Shown: positions 34,773 to 44,136, counted from the stretch's first letter. The stretch is DNA of 64,000 nucleotides from Streptomyces sp. NRRL F-5126 (GCF_000721265.1 NZ_JOFZ01000008.1:1-64000), one strand, 5' to 3'. Numbers and translations: made by a program. The notes: generated by a model from the letters alone, not told the origin.

Positions 34773-35474
34773 ATGACGAACATGGACGAAGGCGTAACAC
34801 GTGCGCGTGCGGTGCGCCGCCGGCTGGTGCGGGAGGGTCCGCCCTGGACGCGGGAGCACGAGGGGGACTTCGAGACCGTCACGGTGCCGGAGCGCCACTG
34901 CGACCGGCTGCGTGACCTGATCGTCCGCGAGCAGGCGGAGAGGGTCGTCGAGATCGGTCTCGCGTACGCGAGTTCCGCACTCGCCATCGGTGAGGCGCTG
35001 GCAGCAGTGAACCGCCCCTTCCCCCGGCACGTCGTCATCGATCCGCTTCAGGAACGCGAGTACGCGAACACCGGCTGGCAGCTGATGTGTTCAGCGGGGT
35101 TGGACTCGATCGCCACCCTCATGGCCGCGCCGTCGTCCATCGCGCTCCCGCAACTCCTCGCCGAGGGCTTCGTCGCCGACGCGGCCTTCGTGGACGGCAG
35201 CCACCGGTTTCACGAGGTCTTCGTCGACCTCTACTACTTGCGCAAGATCGTCCGGCCCGGGGGCCTGGTCGTCGTCGACGACGACTGGTGGCCGTCCGTA
35301 CACGCGGCCGTCAACTACTACGAGCTGAACCTGGGATGGACGGCTGTCCCCGACGCCTTCCCCGCCGAGTCTGCCGGGGCCGGGCCTCGGGGCGGGAAGG
35401 CGGCTCGTTGCAAGGCCTTCCGCCTGCCCGACCCGTCGTTCGAGCCTTCCTTCGAGGACTTCCGCGCGTTCTGA
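34773..35474 (+). CDS. Class I SAM-dependent methyltransferase
   Basis: A 233-residue protein with a Methyltransf_24-like fold. The SAM motif is VVEIGLAYASSALAI (about 50-64), the acidic strand HVVIDPLQ follows, and DAAFVDGSHRF and LVVVDDDWW resemble the metal-site region of O-methyltransferases and rhamnosyl O-methyltransferases. It may methylate a sugar or phenol hydroxyl. It is alone on the plus strand between YceI and the convergent SnoaL-like gene. Start ATG 34773; ATG 34755 is an in-frame alternative. Confidence 0.85.
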   Translation: MTNMDEGVTRARAVRRRLVREGPPWTREHEGDFETVTVPERHCDRLRDLIVREQAERVVEIGLAYASSALAIGEALAAVNRPFPRHVVIDPLQEREYANTGWQLMCSAGLDSIATLMAAPSSIALPQLLAEGFVADAAFVDGSHRFHEVFVDLYYLRKIVRPGGLVVVDDDWWPSVHAAVNYYELNLGWTAVPDAFPAESAGAGPRGGKAARCKAFRLPDPSFEPSFEDFRAF

Positions 35475-35500
35475 CACGTCCGCCGCGGCCCCTCAAGGCG

Positions 35501-35893
35501 CTAAGGCGCTCCCCGCGGGCGCCCGACTCGGGTGTTCTGGAACGAGGCGAAACGCCAACGGCCCTCGTCGCACACGGCGGTGAGGGTGATGACGGACCGC
35601 TCTGCCGTGCCGCCCGGGGCGCCGCCGGCGGTCACGATGACGGCCACGTCGGGACGCAGGAAGCGGATCCTGGGCGGCGTCCCGCCCGACGTCAGACGGG
35701 AGCCCTTGAGCGGGCCCTCGAACAGGGCCCGGTGGCCCGCCTCGATCGCCGGGCGGCCCGCCATGTTCTGGCCGAACCAGGTGATGTAGTCGGCGTCCTC
35801 GACGAAGAGCTCCGCGTACGCGGTGGCGTCTCCGGCGTTCCACGCGGTGGTCAGCGCGCCGAGCAGTTCGTCCACTGATGATGCTTGCGTCAC
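35501..35893 (-). CDS. SnoaL-like / DUF4440-type protein
   Basis: A 130-residue NTF2-like protein of the SgcJ/EcaC group: LLGALTTAWNAGDATAYAELF, then DADYITWFG and GR.AIEAGHRALFEG. Members act as hydroxylases, isomerases or binding proteins in secondary metabolism; others are of unknown role. The GTG start overlaps the PadR stop by four bases (GTGA), making a coupled pair, so it may be the PadR target or a ligand-modifying partner. Confidence 0.82.
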   Translation of the reverse strand: MTQASSVDELLGALTTAWNAGDATAYAELFVEDADYITWFGQNMAGRPAIEAGHRALFEGPLKGSRLTSGGTPPRIRFLRPDVAVIVTAGGAPGGTAERSVITLTAVCDEGRWRFASFQNTRVGRPRGAP

Positions 35894-36477
35894 GGCTCTC
35901 TCCCGGTTCGTTCGTCGTCGCCGTTCACCAGGGCCGGCCAGTCGAGGTCGCCCGAACGCAGGTCGGAGAGGACCGCGCGGAGCCACCCCAGTTCGGCCGC
36001 GTGCAGGGCCCGCGCGTACTCGGTTTCCAGCAGCAGCGCCCGCGGCAGGTCAAGGCCGGCCAGGGCCGACTCGGCGGCTGCGACCTTTCCCTCCAGGTCC
36101 GCGGCGCGCGTCTGGAGGCAGCGCTCGGCGTCGGGCACTTCGAGCACCCCGATCAGCGACAGCGCGGCATACATCACCGTGGTGTCGCGGTCGGGCCGCT
36201 CCAGCATGCGCCGCAGCCGGTGCGTCAGCTCCTGGTGCCCCTCCGCGGTGATGCCGTACACCGTGCGCTCGGGTGAGCGGCCTTCCCGGCTGCTCCCCAA
36301 GGGCTCGATCAGGCCGTCCCGTGCCAGCCGGCCGACCGCGTGGTACAGGCTGCGCGGCAGCCCCGACACGTAGTCCTTGTGCGTGTCGATGAGGAATCTG
36401 TGCAGCTCATAGGGGTGACGCGAGCGCTGCGCGAGCAGCGCGAGCACCGTCGTCCCCGTCACGTCCCACCGGGCCAT
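35890..36477 (-). CDS. PadR-family transcriptional regulator
   Basis: A 195-residue PadR/Vir-type repressor. The winged helix spans about 5-85 (TTVLALLAQRSRHPYELHRFL, then GLPRSLYHAVGRLARDGLIEP and the wing RTVYGITAEG). A C-terminal coiled-coil dimerisation domain follows. PadR proteins respond to phenolic or antibiotic ligands. A 9-base-arm inverted repeat lies 17 bases upstream and may be its own operator. It is the only dedicated regulator recognised inside the cluster. Confidence 0.93.
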   Translation of the reverse strand: MARWDVTGTTVLALLAQRSRHPYELHRFLIDTHKDYVSGLPRSLYHAVGRLARDGLIEPLGSSREGRSPERTVYGITAEGHQELTHRLRRMLERPDRDTTVMYAALSLIGVLEVPDAERCLQTRAADLEGKVAAAESALAGLDLPRALLLETEYARALHAAELGWLRAVLSDLRSGDLDWPALVNGDDERTGREP

Positions 36478-36493
36478 CCGCCCACCCTTCCCT

Positions 36494-36525
36494 TATGGCG
36501 ACCTACACTATAGCAAGTTGCCATA
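36494..36525. promoter_or_regulatory. Inverted repeat, candidate PadR operator
   Basis: Arms TATGGCGAC and GTTGCCATA (36494-36502 and 36517-36525; 8 of 9 pair) flank 14 AT-rich bases containing CTATAG. It lies upstream of the PadR gene and overlaps the stop codon of the preceding glycosyltransferase. It is notably AT-rich for this genome. Confidence 0.6.
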
Positions 36526-37722
36526 GGTAGGTGTCAGGGTGGCGGCCACGGCGGACGGGGGCGGCATCGACGCGACCTCGTCGCGCAGCTTGCCCGCCGC
36601 GCGCCGCAGCTCGTCGTCCTCCAAAAGTCGTGCCACCGCCGTGGCGAAGCGCCGCGGGTCGTCCTGTTCCTCGCCGCCGAGCACGAGGGCCGCGCCCCGC
36701 GCCTCCATGGACCTGGCCAGCTCCGCGAGTACCGGGGCCTGGGGCAGGACCAGTTGGGGCAGGCCCGCCGCGAACGCGGCGAACGCCGTGCCCGAGCCGC
36801 CGTGGTGGACCACCGCGTGGCAGGCGGGGAAGAGCAGGTGGAACGGGAGCGACCGCACGACGCGCGTCCCCTCGGGCACGGGCCCGAGGTTCTCCGCCTG
36901 CGCGGGCGTGAGCGCGAGTACCGCCTCGGCGCCCAGCGAGGTGACCGCCTCCAGCGTGTCGTGGAAGAGGCCCGCGCCGGCCTGGCCGCCGTACTTGCTG
37001 CCCGCCGCGCCGCCCGTGACGACGACGCGCGGCCTGCCGGGGTCGTCGAGCAGCCAGCCGGGCACCGTGCCGGAGCCGTTGTACGAGACATGGCGCAGCT
37101 CGGTCCTGTCGCCGTCGAACGGCAGCCGCAGGCTCGGCGGGCAGGGGTCGAGCCAGCCGCGCGGCTCCACCGCGGGCTCGGCGCCGAACCGCTCGAACAG
37201 CCGCAGGTAGCCGGGGAGCGGCTCGGTGGACGGGTGGCGCCGCTCGATCCTGGTGACGGCCGGGCTGCCCGCGACGAACCCGTACGCGGGGACGCCGAGC
37301 GCCGCCGCCGCGACCGGGCCCGCCAGGCACAGCGAGTCGTACACGACGAGGTCGGGCGCCCAGCGGCGGCCGAACGCGACGAGGTCGCCGAGCATGGCGT
37401 CCGCGACCAGTAGCTGCTTGTCCGCGAGGGCGCGCATGACGTCGAGCTCGGCGTCGCCCAGGAGCGCGGGGCGCGCGGACCAGCCGGTGGCCCACTCGCC
37501 GGGGCTGCGCCAGGGCGCCAGCCGCTCGCGCCCCGCCATCTGCGCGACGGCGACGTCGGGGCCCGCCGCCACGGCGGACAGGCCGGTTGCGGCGACGGCC
37601 GCGACGCCCGAGGCGGGCGCGGCCACCCGCACCTCGTGCCCCGCCGCGCGGAAGGCCCAGGCGAGCGGGACCATCGGGAAGAGGTGCGAGGGGGCGGCCC
37701 AGGTGGCGAAGAGGACTCGCAC
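36508..37722 (-). CDS. Glycosyltransferase (GT1 family), pair C
   Basis: A 404-residue GT-B enzyme starting VRVLFATWAAPSHLFPMVPLAW, with the donor-site [19 protein letters not shown] and [12 protein letters not shown] are shared with the transferase at 61458-62711, its closest relative in the window. GTG start, six bases after the NRPS stop and in the same operon as the ABC exporter and NRPS. The stop codon sits in the PadR-type inverted repeat. Confidence 0.93.
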   Translation of the reverse strand: MRVLFATWAAPSHLFPMVPLAWAFRAAGHEVRVAAPASGVAAVAATGLSAVAAGPDVAVAQMAGRERLAPWRSPGEWATGWSARPALLGDAELDVMRALADKQLLVADAMLGDLVAFGRRWAPDLVVYDSLCLAGPVAAAALGVPAYGFVAGSPAVTRIERRHPSTEPLPGYLRLFERFGAEPAVEPRGWLDPCPPSLRLPFDGDRTELRHVSYNGSGTVPGWLLDDPGRPRVVVTGGAAGSKYGGQAGAGLFHDTLEAVTSLGAEAVLALTPAQAENLGPVPEGTRVVRSLPFHLLFPACHAVVHHGGSGTAFAAFAAGLPQLVLPQAPVLAELARSMEARGAALVLGGEEQDDPRRFATAVARLLEDDELRRAAGKLRDEVASMPPPSAVAATLTPTYGNLL

Positions 37723-37728
37723 GGCACG

Positions 37729-40700
37729 TCACCGCCCGTCCGGCGCGCCGACGAGCTCCGGCCGCCGTGCCGAGGCCTCGGACGCCGCGGGCTCGGCAGA
37801 CGTCCCGGACGCAACGGGCTCGGCGGGCTCGGCGGCCCGCGTGCGGCCGGCGCGCGCGGCGCCCGCCCGCAGGGCGCCCAGGAGTGCGGCGGTGAAGCGC
37901 GGGGCGAGGCCGGCGTCCACCACGTCCGTGCGCACCGTCACGGTGATCTCCGCGCCGCCGTCCGGCAGCGGCTCGACCTCCACGACGAGGCGGAAGGCGT
38001 TCTCCCGCGGGTCCATCACCTCGCGCATGCGGCTCACGCGGCAGCCGGACAGCTCGGGCACGGGCGCGGGGTTGTCCTGGAGTATGAACATCGGCAGCGT
38101 CAGCAGCGCCCCGACGTCCTGCACCTGTGCGGCGGCGAGCGCGACGTCGCGGAAGGCGATCTCCTGGTGGGCGAGCGCCTCGCGCACGACGGCCTCGGCG
38201 TGTGCGAGCGGCAGCGCGGGCCCCTCGCCGTCCGGCGTGGCGCGCAGGCAGACGACGTCGGCCCGGTTCGTCACCGCGCTGTCCATGAGGCGGCCGCCGC
38301 GGCTCGCGGTCGGCACGCAGATCCCGACGTCCGCGAGGCCGGTCAGGGTGCGCAGCGCCTCGACGGCCGCCGCGTACCAGCGCACGAAGCGGCCGGCGCC
38401 CGCCGCCGGGGCGTCGGCTCCGCCCGCCTCGTCCGCGCCGACGCGGGTGCGGTGCACGGCGACGGGCCCCGTGGGCGCCGCGCCCGCGCGCTCGCCCGGC
38501 AGCACGACGTCCGGCAGGCCGCGCAGGGCCCCGACCCAGAAGTCCCGCTGCTCGGCCAGGTCGATCCTGGCCAGGTAGGCGGCGTGCTCGTCGTTGGCCT
38601 CGGCCAGGGTGGCGGCGGGGTGCGGGAAGCGCGGCGCGGTGGAGCGCAGCCGCTGCGCGTACGCGAACGACAGGTCGCCTGCGACCAGCGCCTGCGACCA
38701 GCCGTCGAAGGCGATGTGGTGGATCGCCATGCCGACGAGCGCGCCGCCGCCGGACGCGTCCGGCAGGACGACGGTCCGCCAGATGCGGCCCTCGCCCACG
38801 GACAGCGGCTCGTTCAGCGCCGCTTTCAGCAGCGCGGGCGCCTGCTCGCGTGGTGCGGTGGGCAGCACGGTGAACTCCGGCTCGCCCGGCTGCTCGGGCA
38901 GGACGGCGACGCCCGCGCCGCGCATCTCGTAGCGTGCGTACAGCGCCTGGTGGCGGCGGTGCACGTCGCATGCGGCGGCGCGCAGGGCGCCGAGGTCCAG
39001 GGGGCCTTCGACCCGCCAGGCGAGCGGCGCGACCTCGTCGCGGCTGAGGAACAGGTCCTGCATGGTGGTGAGCGGGACGGCCCCGCCCGCCAGGTCGCCA
39101 CGGGAAGCGGCGGCGTCAGTGGCGGCAGCGGCGTCGACGGCGGTGTCGAGCCAGGCGGCGAACGACCTCACGTCGGGCGTCCGGTGGAGCTGCGCGGACT
39201 GCACCGCGCCCCCGGAGGCGCTCAGCCGGGCGCACAGCCTGGCCGCGTCGAGCGAGTTGCCGCCGAGGTCGAAGAAGGACGCGGTGAGCGGCACCGACAC
39301 GCGGTCGAGCACGGACGCGAACGCGCGGGCCACGCGCCGCTCCGTCGCGTTGGCGGACTCCTGGGCGGCGTCGCCCCGCACGGGTTCGCCGCCGGCGGGC
39401 GTGCGCTGCGCGAGCACCGCCAAGTGCTTGCGGTCGAGCTTGCCCTGCGGGGTCAGGGGCAGCCGGTCGAGCCGGCACAGGCGCCCGGGCACGAAGTGGG
39501 ACGGGAGCCGTGCGGCCAGCAGGTCGCGCAGCTCGGACGGTTCGAGCGTGCCGGTGTAGAAGAGGGCGAGCGCGGTGCACGAGCCGTCCGCCGCGGTCAC
39601 CGGGACCACGGCGCGGTCCCTGACCCCCTCGACGGCGCTGACGCCCTGCTCGATCTGCTCGGTCTCGATGCGCATGCCGCGGATCTTCACCTGGCGGTCG
39701 TTGCGGCCGGCGAAGTGCAGCACGCCCGCCGCGTCGAGGTGGCCGACGTCGCCCGAACGGTAGACGCGGTGGACGCGGCCGCCGATCTCGACGTCCGTGA
39801 ACTTCTCCGCGGTCATGGCGGGATCCAGGTAGCCGCGTGCGAGGCTGTCGCCGCCGAAGCAGAGCTCGCCGCGCTCGCCCGGCGCGCAGGGCCGGTCCCC
39901 GTCGAGCACGTGGATCCCGGTGCCGGTGACGGGCAGGCCGAGCGGCAGCCCCTCGTCCGCGAGGCAGTCGGCGCGTGTGATGGCGTGCCGGGAGACGATG
40001 ACGGTCGCCTCGACCGGGCCGTAGACGTTGGAGACGCTCGCGGCCGGGTGGCGGTCCATGAAGCGCAGGATGTGGTCCTTCGACAGCTTCTCGCCGCCGA
40101 CCATCACGTGCCCGATCCCGTCGAACGCCGCCACGGCCTCGTCCACGAGCATGTTGAACAGCGACGTCGTCAGGAAGGCGTGGGTGACGCCCTCGGACGC
40201 GGCGAGGCGCGCGAGGGGCCCGGGCAGCAGCGGCGACTCGGCGAACACGACCTTGCCGCCGCACAGCAGCGACCCCCAGCAGTCGAACGTGAACCCGTCC
40301 CACGGGGACGCGGCGACCTGGAGCATGGCCGTGCCGGGTCCGAAGTCGGAGAAGACGCAGTCGTCGAAGAGGCGGACGGTGCCGCAGTGGCGCGAGAGCA
40401 CCGCCTTCGGCGCGCCCGTCGTGCCCGACGTGAAGAAGACGCTGCACACGTCGTCCCCGTCCACCTCGACGGGCGTGGAGCGGCGGCGTGTGCCACGGTC
40501 AGCACCTCGCGGGTCGCCGGGCGCGGCCAGTACCGGGACCCGCCAGGGCCCCGGCAGGTCCGTCACCGCCAGCGGCGCCGACAGCCGCTCCATCAGCCCC
40601 GCCGTGTGGTCCGCCGGCCACTCGGGCGCGAGGGAAGCGTAGGCGGCGCCGCGCTTGAGCACGCCGAGCATGGCCACGACCAGCTCGGGCCCGCGCCCCA

Positions 40701-40971
40701 TCACCAGGGGCACCCGGTCGCCGCGGCCGACGCCCGCCGCCTCCAGCGTGCGGGCGAACGCGTCGGAGGCGGCGTCAAGTTCCGCGTAGGTGATGCGGCG
40801 CTCGCCGTCGGCCATCGCCACCGCGCCGGGCGTACGGGCGGCGCACCAGGCGAACAAGCCGTGCATGGTGTCACCGCGCCGGTAGCGGCCGCGCCTGGCG
40901 CCGGGCGCCGGTGCGGTCGGCACCGTCGGTGGTGCGGTCGGCACTGCGGGTTGCGAGCTGCTTCTTCCCAC
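37729..40971 (-). CDS. NRPS tridomain protein (A-T-C)
   Basis: A 1080-residue protein. The adenylation domain (about 40-535) has FFTSGTTGAPKAV, NVYGPVEATV, GRNDRQVKIRGMR and LPLTPQGKLDRK. The carrier domain (about 555-630) has FFDLGGNSLDAARL with the phosphopantetheine Ser. The C-terminal condensation domain (about 660-1040) has HHIAFDGWS, an intact HHxxxDG. The first Stachelhaus positions read D, G, F by alignment; the amino acid cannot be named. With no thioesterase, the C domain probably transfers the aminoacyl group to an amine or hydroxyl acceptor. Start GTG 40971 chosen for AAGGAGG; ATG 40866 is the alternative. Confidence 0.92.
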   Translation of the reverse strand: MGRSSSQPAVPTAPPTVPTAPAPGARRGRYRRGDTMHGLFAWCAARTPGAVAMADGERRITYAELDAASDAFARTLEAAGVGRGDRVPLVMGRGPELVVAMLGVLKRGAAYASLAPEWPADHTAGLMERLSAPLAVTDLPGPWRVPVLAAPGDPRGADRGTRRRSTPVEVDGDDVCSVFFTSGTTGAPKAVLSRHCGTVRLFDDCVFSDFGPGTAMLQVAASPWDGFTFDCWGSLLCGGKVVFAESPLLPGPLARLAASEGVTHAFLTTSLFNMLVDEAVAAFDGIGHVMVGGEKLSKDHILRFMDRHPAASVSNVYGPVEATVIVSRHAITRADCLADEGLPLGLPVTGTGIHVLDGDRPCAPGERGELCFGGDSLARGYLDPAMTAEKFTDVEIGGRVHRVYRSGDVGHLDAAGVLHFAGRNDRQVKIRGMRIETEQIEQGVSAVEGVRDRAVVPVTAADGSCTALALFYTGTLEPSELRDLLAARLPSHFVPGRLCRLDRLPLTPQGKLDRKHLAVLAQRTPAGGEPVRGDAAQESANATERRVARAFASVLDRVSVPLTASFFDLGGNSLDAARLCARLSASGGAVQSAQLHRTPDVRSFAAWLDTAVDAAAATDAAASRGDLAGGAVPLTTMQDLFLSRDEVAPLAWRVEGPLDLGALRAAACDVHRRHQALYARYEMRGAGVAVLPEQPGEPEFTVLPTAPREQAPALLKAALNEPLSVGEGRIWRTVVLPDASGGGALVGMAIHHIAFDGWSQALVAGDLSFAYAQRLRSTAPRFPHPAATLAEANDEHAAYLARIDLAEQRDFWVGALRGLPDVVLPGERAGAAPTGPVAVHRTRVGADEAGGADAPAAGAGRFVRWYAAAVEALRTLTGLADVGICVPTASRGGRLMDSAVTNRADVVCLRATPDGEGPALPLAHAEAVVREALAHQEIAFRDVALAAAQVQDVGALLTLPMFILQDNPAPVPELSGCRVSRMREVMDPRENAFRLVVEVEPLPDGGAEITVTVRTDVVDAGLAPRFTAALLGALRAGAARAGRTRAAEPAEPVASGTSAEPAASEASARRPELVGAPDGR

Positions 40972-41012
40972 GGGTCTGCTCCCTCCTTGGCGGCTTGCGG
41001 CGCCGGCTGCGG

Positions 41013-41873
41013 TCAGCCGTCGTCTCTGTTCTTCCAGCGGAAGGTGAGCAGGCACAGCACCAGGCCGCCCACCACCCACGCACCGAGCACCAGGGCCGTA
41101 CGCCCCGTCTCCCACTGGCCGGTGACCTCGTTGGCCGCGTAGGCGTGCGGCAGGAAGACCGAACGCATGCCCTGGGCCAGCCACTTGAGCGGCAGCAGTG
41201 CGGCGACCTGCTGCAGGTAGTGCGGCAGCTCCTGGAACGGGATGAACACGCCGGAGATGAACTGCACGACCATGAAGGGAAGTACCACCATCGGGCCGCC
41301 GCCGTTGTCGCCCTTGATGAGGGTGGAGAAGGCGAGGCCGAGCAGGCTGCAGCCGGCGATGCCGAGTGCGTACAGCCACAGGAAGTTCATCCACGGCCCG
41401 GCGCCGGTCGGCAGGTGCAGGTGGAAGAAGGCGGAGCCGACGATCAGGAGGACGGCGGCCTGGCCGAGGCTGGTGACGAGGACCACCGCGATCTTGCCCA
41501 CGAAATAGGCCGTGGGCGGCATCGGCGTGCCGCGCAGCCGCTTCAGCGCGCCGTTCTGCCGCTCCAGGGACACCTGGAGGGCGAGGCTCTGGAAACTGGT
41601 GGCGGCGACGCCCATCGCCAGCATGCCGGTGGCGTACAGCTGGCCGGCGGTGACGGACGTGCCGTCGATGTCGCCGCTGAAGATGGTCGAGAACAGGATG
41701 TACATGATCAGCGGGAGGCTGAAGCTCAGCAGCATCTGGCCCTTGGACCGGTAGAACTGCTTGATCTCCAGGGCGGCGCGCGCCCTGATCATGCGCAGCA
41801 GCGAGGGCCGCCGGGCCTCGCGGCGCGCGGGCGCGGCCGCGGCGGGGCGGGTGGAGGTCTGGACGGTCGTCAT
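41013..41873 (-). CDS. ABC-2 type transporter permease (DrrB-like)
   Basis: A 286-residue membrane protein with about six transmembrane segments and the ABC-2 signature. LIMYILFSTIFSGDIDG follows the first helix, and the conserved EQ/ER-like loop SLERQNGALKRLRGTPMPP and FISGVFIPFQELP follow. It forms the channel of the adjacent ATPase and likely exports the glycosylated product, as DrrAB does for daunorubicin. ATG 41873 overlaps the ATPase stop; GTG 41876 is also in frame. Confidence 0.93.
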   Translation of the reverse strand: MTTVQTSTRPAAAAPARREARRPSLLRMIRARAALEIKQFYRSKGQMLLSFSLPLIMYILFSTIFSGDIDGTSVTAGQLYATGMLAMGVAATSFQSLALQVSLERQNGALKRLRGTPMPPTAYFVGKIAVVLVTSLGQAAVLLIVGSAFFHLHLPTGAGPWMNFLWLYALGIAGCSLLGLAFSTLIKGDNGGGPMVVLPFMVVQFISGVFIPFQELPHYLQQVAALLPLKWLAQGMRSVFLPHAYAANEVTGQWETGRTALVLGAWVVGGLVLCLLTFRWKNRDDG

Positions 41874-42715
41874 CACGACTCCCCGATCATCTGGAGGTAG
41901 ACGTCTTCGAGCGACGGGCGCGTCACGGTCAGCTCGGGCACGTCGCCCCCGAAGTGCCGCGCCAGCTCGCCCACGGTGCGCGTGGGGTTGGAACTCACCT
42001 GCTCCTGGGGGCCGTCGGGGCCGACCCAGCGGACGGTGGACGGGGCGAGGTGGCGCCCGCCGAGGTGGTCGGGCGTGGAGACGTCCACGACGGTGCCGCC
42101 GTCGACGACTCCGACGCGGTCCGCCAGGTACTCGACCTCGTCGAGGTAGTGCGTGGTCAGCAGGATCGTCGTGCCGGAGCTGCGCAGCTCCGCGATCAGC
42201 TCCCAGAACCGCCTGCGCACCTCGGGGTCGAACCCGGTGGTGGGTTCGTCGAGGAAGAGCAGCTCGGGGTTGCCGAGGATGCCGAGCGCGACGTCGAGCC
42301 TCCTGCGCTGCCCGCCGGAGAGCTGGGCGGCGCGGCTCGCGCGCTTCTCGGTGAGCCCGACGGCCTCGATGACCTCGTCGGGGTCGCGCGGGTTCGCGTA
42401 GTAGACGGCGAAGTGGTGCACGACGTCGGCGACGGAGATGTCGGCGAAGTCCTTGGCCTGCTGCAGGACGATCCCGATCCGGCCGCGCCAGGCGGCGCCC
42501 GCGCGTGCCGGGTCCTCGCCCAGCACGGACAGTTCGCCGGCGTCCCGGGTCCTGAAGCCCTCCATGATCTCGGTGGTGGTGGTCTTCCCCGCCCCGTTGG
42601 GGCCGAGCAGCGAGAAGATCTCACCGTGCTGTACGTCGAGGTCGACGGACCTCAGCGCGACGGCGTCGCCGTAGCGCTTGGCCAGCCCTCGGGCGCGGAT
42701 CACCGCGTTCGACAT
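41873..42715 (-). CDS. ABC transporter ATP-binding protein (DrrA-like)
   Basis: A 280-residue nucleotide-binding subunit. Walker A is GPNGAGKTTTTEIM (about 38-51), the signature is LSGGQRRRLDVAL (about 134-146), and Walker B is LLFLDEPTTGFDP. The DrrA-type C-terminal extension is present. It powers export of the cluster product and gives self-resistance. First gene of the leftward unit ABC-ABC-NRPS-GT-PadR-SnoaL, divergent from the glycosyltransferase at 42949. Confidence 0.95.
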   Translation of the reverse strand: MSNAVIRARGLAKRYGDAVALRSVDLDVQHGEIFSLLGPNGAGKTTTTEIMEGFRTRDAGELSVLGEDPARAGAAWRGRIGIVLQQAKDFADISVADVVHHFAVYYANPRDPDEVIEAVGLTEKRASRAAQLSGGQRRRLDVALGILGNPELLFLDEPTTGFDPEVRRRFWELIAELRSSGTTILLTTHYLDEVEYLADRVGVVDGGTVVDVSTPDHLGGRHLAPSTVRWVGPDGPQEQVSSNPTRTVGELARHFGGDVPELTVTRPSLEDVYLQMIGES

Positions 42716-42767
42716 GACTACTCAGTCCTCCCGGTCCGGATGAGTCTTCGACGCTAGGGACGCCTGC

Positions 42768-42845
42768 TTGAGGCGTGGTCGAACCGGGTGCGGGGCGCCG
42801 GACGGGCGGCCGTGGTCCGACGCGTCGCGAGGGATCCTCCAGCGG
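42768..42845. promoter_or_regulatory. Divergent promoter region with SARP-like repeats, site 3
   Basis: TTGAGGC and TCGAACC start 11 bases apart (42768-42785), and CCTCCAGCGG lies at 42836-42845. It lies between the exporter operon and a rightward glycosyltransferase gene. Confidence 0.45.
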
Positions 42846-42948
42846 CGCGCCGGACGCTCGGACGGCGCGGGCCCGCGCGCCGGCGCGGCCGGGGACGGTC
42901 CCCGGCGCGAGGAAGCCGAACCGAACGCGACTACCCGGAGGACCGCCC

Positions 42949-44136
42949 ATGCGAGTACTGATCATCACGACGCCGGTGTCCACGCACTTCGCCCCGCTGG
43001 TCCCCCTCGCCTGGGCGCTGCGCGGCGCCGGGCACGAGGTGCTGGTGGCGGGCCAGCCGGACGTCGTCGACGCCGCCCGCGCGTCGGGCCTGTCGGGCCA
43101 CGTGGTGGGTGAGGCCTTCCACGCGGGGGAGTTGATGGCCCTCGGGCTGCCCGACGGGCTGCGGCCCATCCAGGCCGCGGGCCGTCCCGGGCCGCCTGCC
43201 TTCGCGGGGGCCGTACGCCCGTGGACCGCGCACACCCGCTACACCGTCGGCGGCTACCTGGAGTTCGCCCGCCACTGGCGGCCCGACCTGGTGCTCGCCG
43301 ACCGTCTCGAGTACGGCGCGCTGATCGTCGGGGGCGCGCTCGGGGTCCCGGTCGTGCAGCACCGCTGGGGCGTCGACCCGGTCGGCGAGGTCGCCTGGGC
43401 CGCCGGTGCGCGCTCGCTGCGCGGAGTCTGCGAGCGTGCGGGGCTCGCCGGCGGGCTGCCGCGGCCCGACCTCGTGCTCGACCCCTGCCCGCCGGGTTTC
43501 CAGGACCCGTCGCTGACGCCGGGACAGCCGATACGCTTCGTGCCGAACAACGGCTCCGGCACGCTGCCCGACTGGGCGCTGGAGCCGTGCGAGGGGCGGC
43601 GGGTGTGCGTGTCGCTGGGCCGGCTGACGCTCGCGATGAACGGCATGGGGCTGCTGCGCTCCATCGTCGGCGCCTTCGAGGGCCTTGACGGTGTGGAGGG
43701 CGTGGTCACCGTGGACGACGCGTACGCGGACGCGGTGGGCGAGGTGCCCGGCAATGTGCGCGTCGTGCCGCCCGTACCGCTCGACCTGGTGCTCGACGGG
43801 TGCGCGGCGGTCGTGCACCACGGCGGCTCCGGCACGCAGTTGACGGCCACGGCCTTCGGGCTGCCGCAGGTGGTGCTGCCCGGGCACCTGGACACGTTCG
43901 TCGTGGGCGACCGGGTCGCCGCCTGCGGCGCGGGCGTCACGGTCGACGACGCGGCGGCGCAGGACGACAGCGCGGCCGTCCGCGAGGCGATACGCGCCGT
44001 CCTCGACGACCCGCGGTACGAGCTGGGGGCGCGGCGGCTGAGGGCGGCGATGGAGACCCAGCCCACGCCGGCCGACACCGTCGGACGGCTCGAAGCGCTG
44101 GCCCGCGACCGCACGCTGCGGCGGGCCGCCGCGTAG
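42949..44136 (+). CDS. Glycosyltransferase (GT1 family), pair A
   Basis: A 395-residue GT-B enzyme starting MRVLIITTPVSTHFAPLVPLAW, with donor-site VVHHGGSGT. Shares LDPCPP, PIRFVPNNGSGTLPDWAL and HRWGVD with the transferase at 28036-29265. ATG 42949 has GGAGG eight bases upstream. It is transcribed alone, unlike the other five transferases, which sit in multi-gene units, and ends at a hairpin terminator. Confidence 0.94.
   Translation: MRVLIITTPVSTHFAPLVPLAWALRGAGHEVLVAGQPDVVDAARASGLSGHVVGEAFHAGELMALGLPDGLRPIQAAGRPGPPAFAGAVRPWTAHTRYTVGGYLEFARHWRPDLVLADRLEYGALIVGGALGVPVVQHRWGVDPVGEVAWAAGARSLRGVCERAGLAGGLPRPDLVLDPCPPGFQDPSLTPGQPIRFVPNNGSGTLPDWALEPCEGRRVCVSLGRLTLAMNGMGLLRSIVGAFEGLDGVEGVVTVDDAYADAVGEVPGNVRVVPPVPLDLVLDGCAAVVHHGGSGTQLTATAFGLPQVVLPGHLDTFVVGDRVAACGAGVTVDDAAAQDDSAAVREAIRAVLDDPRYELGARRLRAAMETQPTPADTVGRLEALARDRTLRRAAA

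Noticed and set aside
33898..35474. Open frames that would extend the YceI and methyltransferase genes far upstream
   Set aside because: GC-rich DNA leaves frames open by chance; conserved family starts and ribosome binding sites place the starts at 34078 and 34773.
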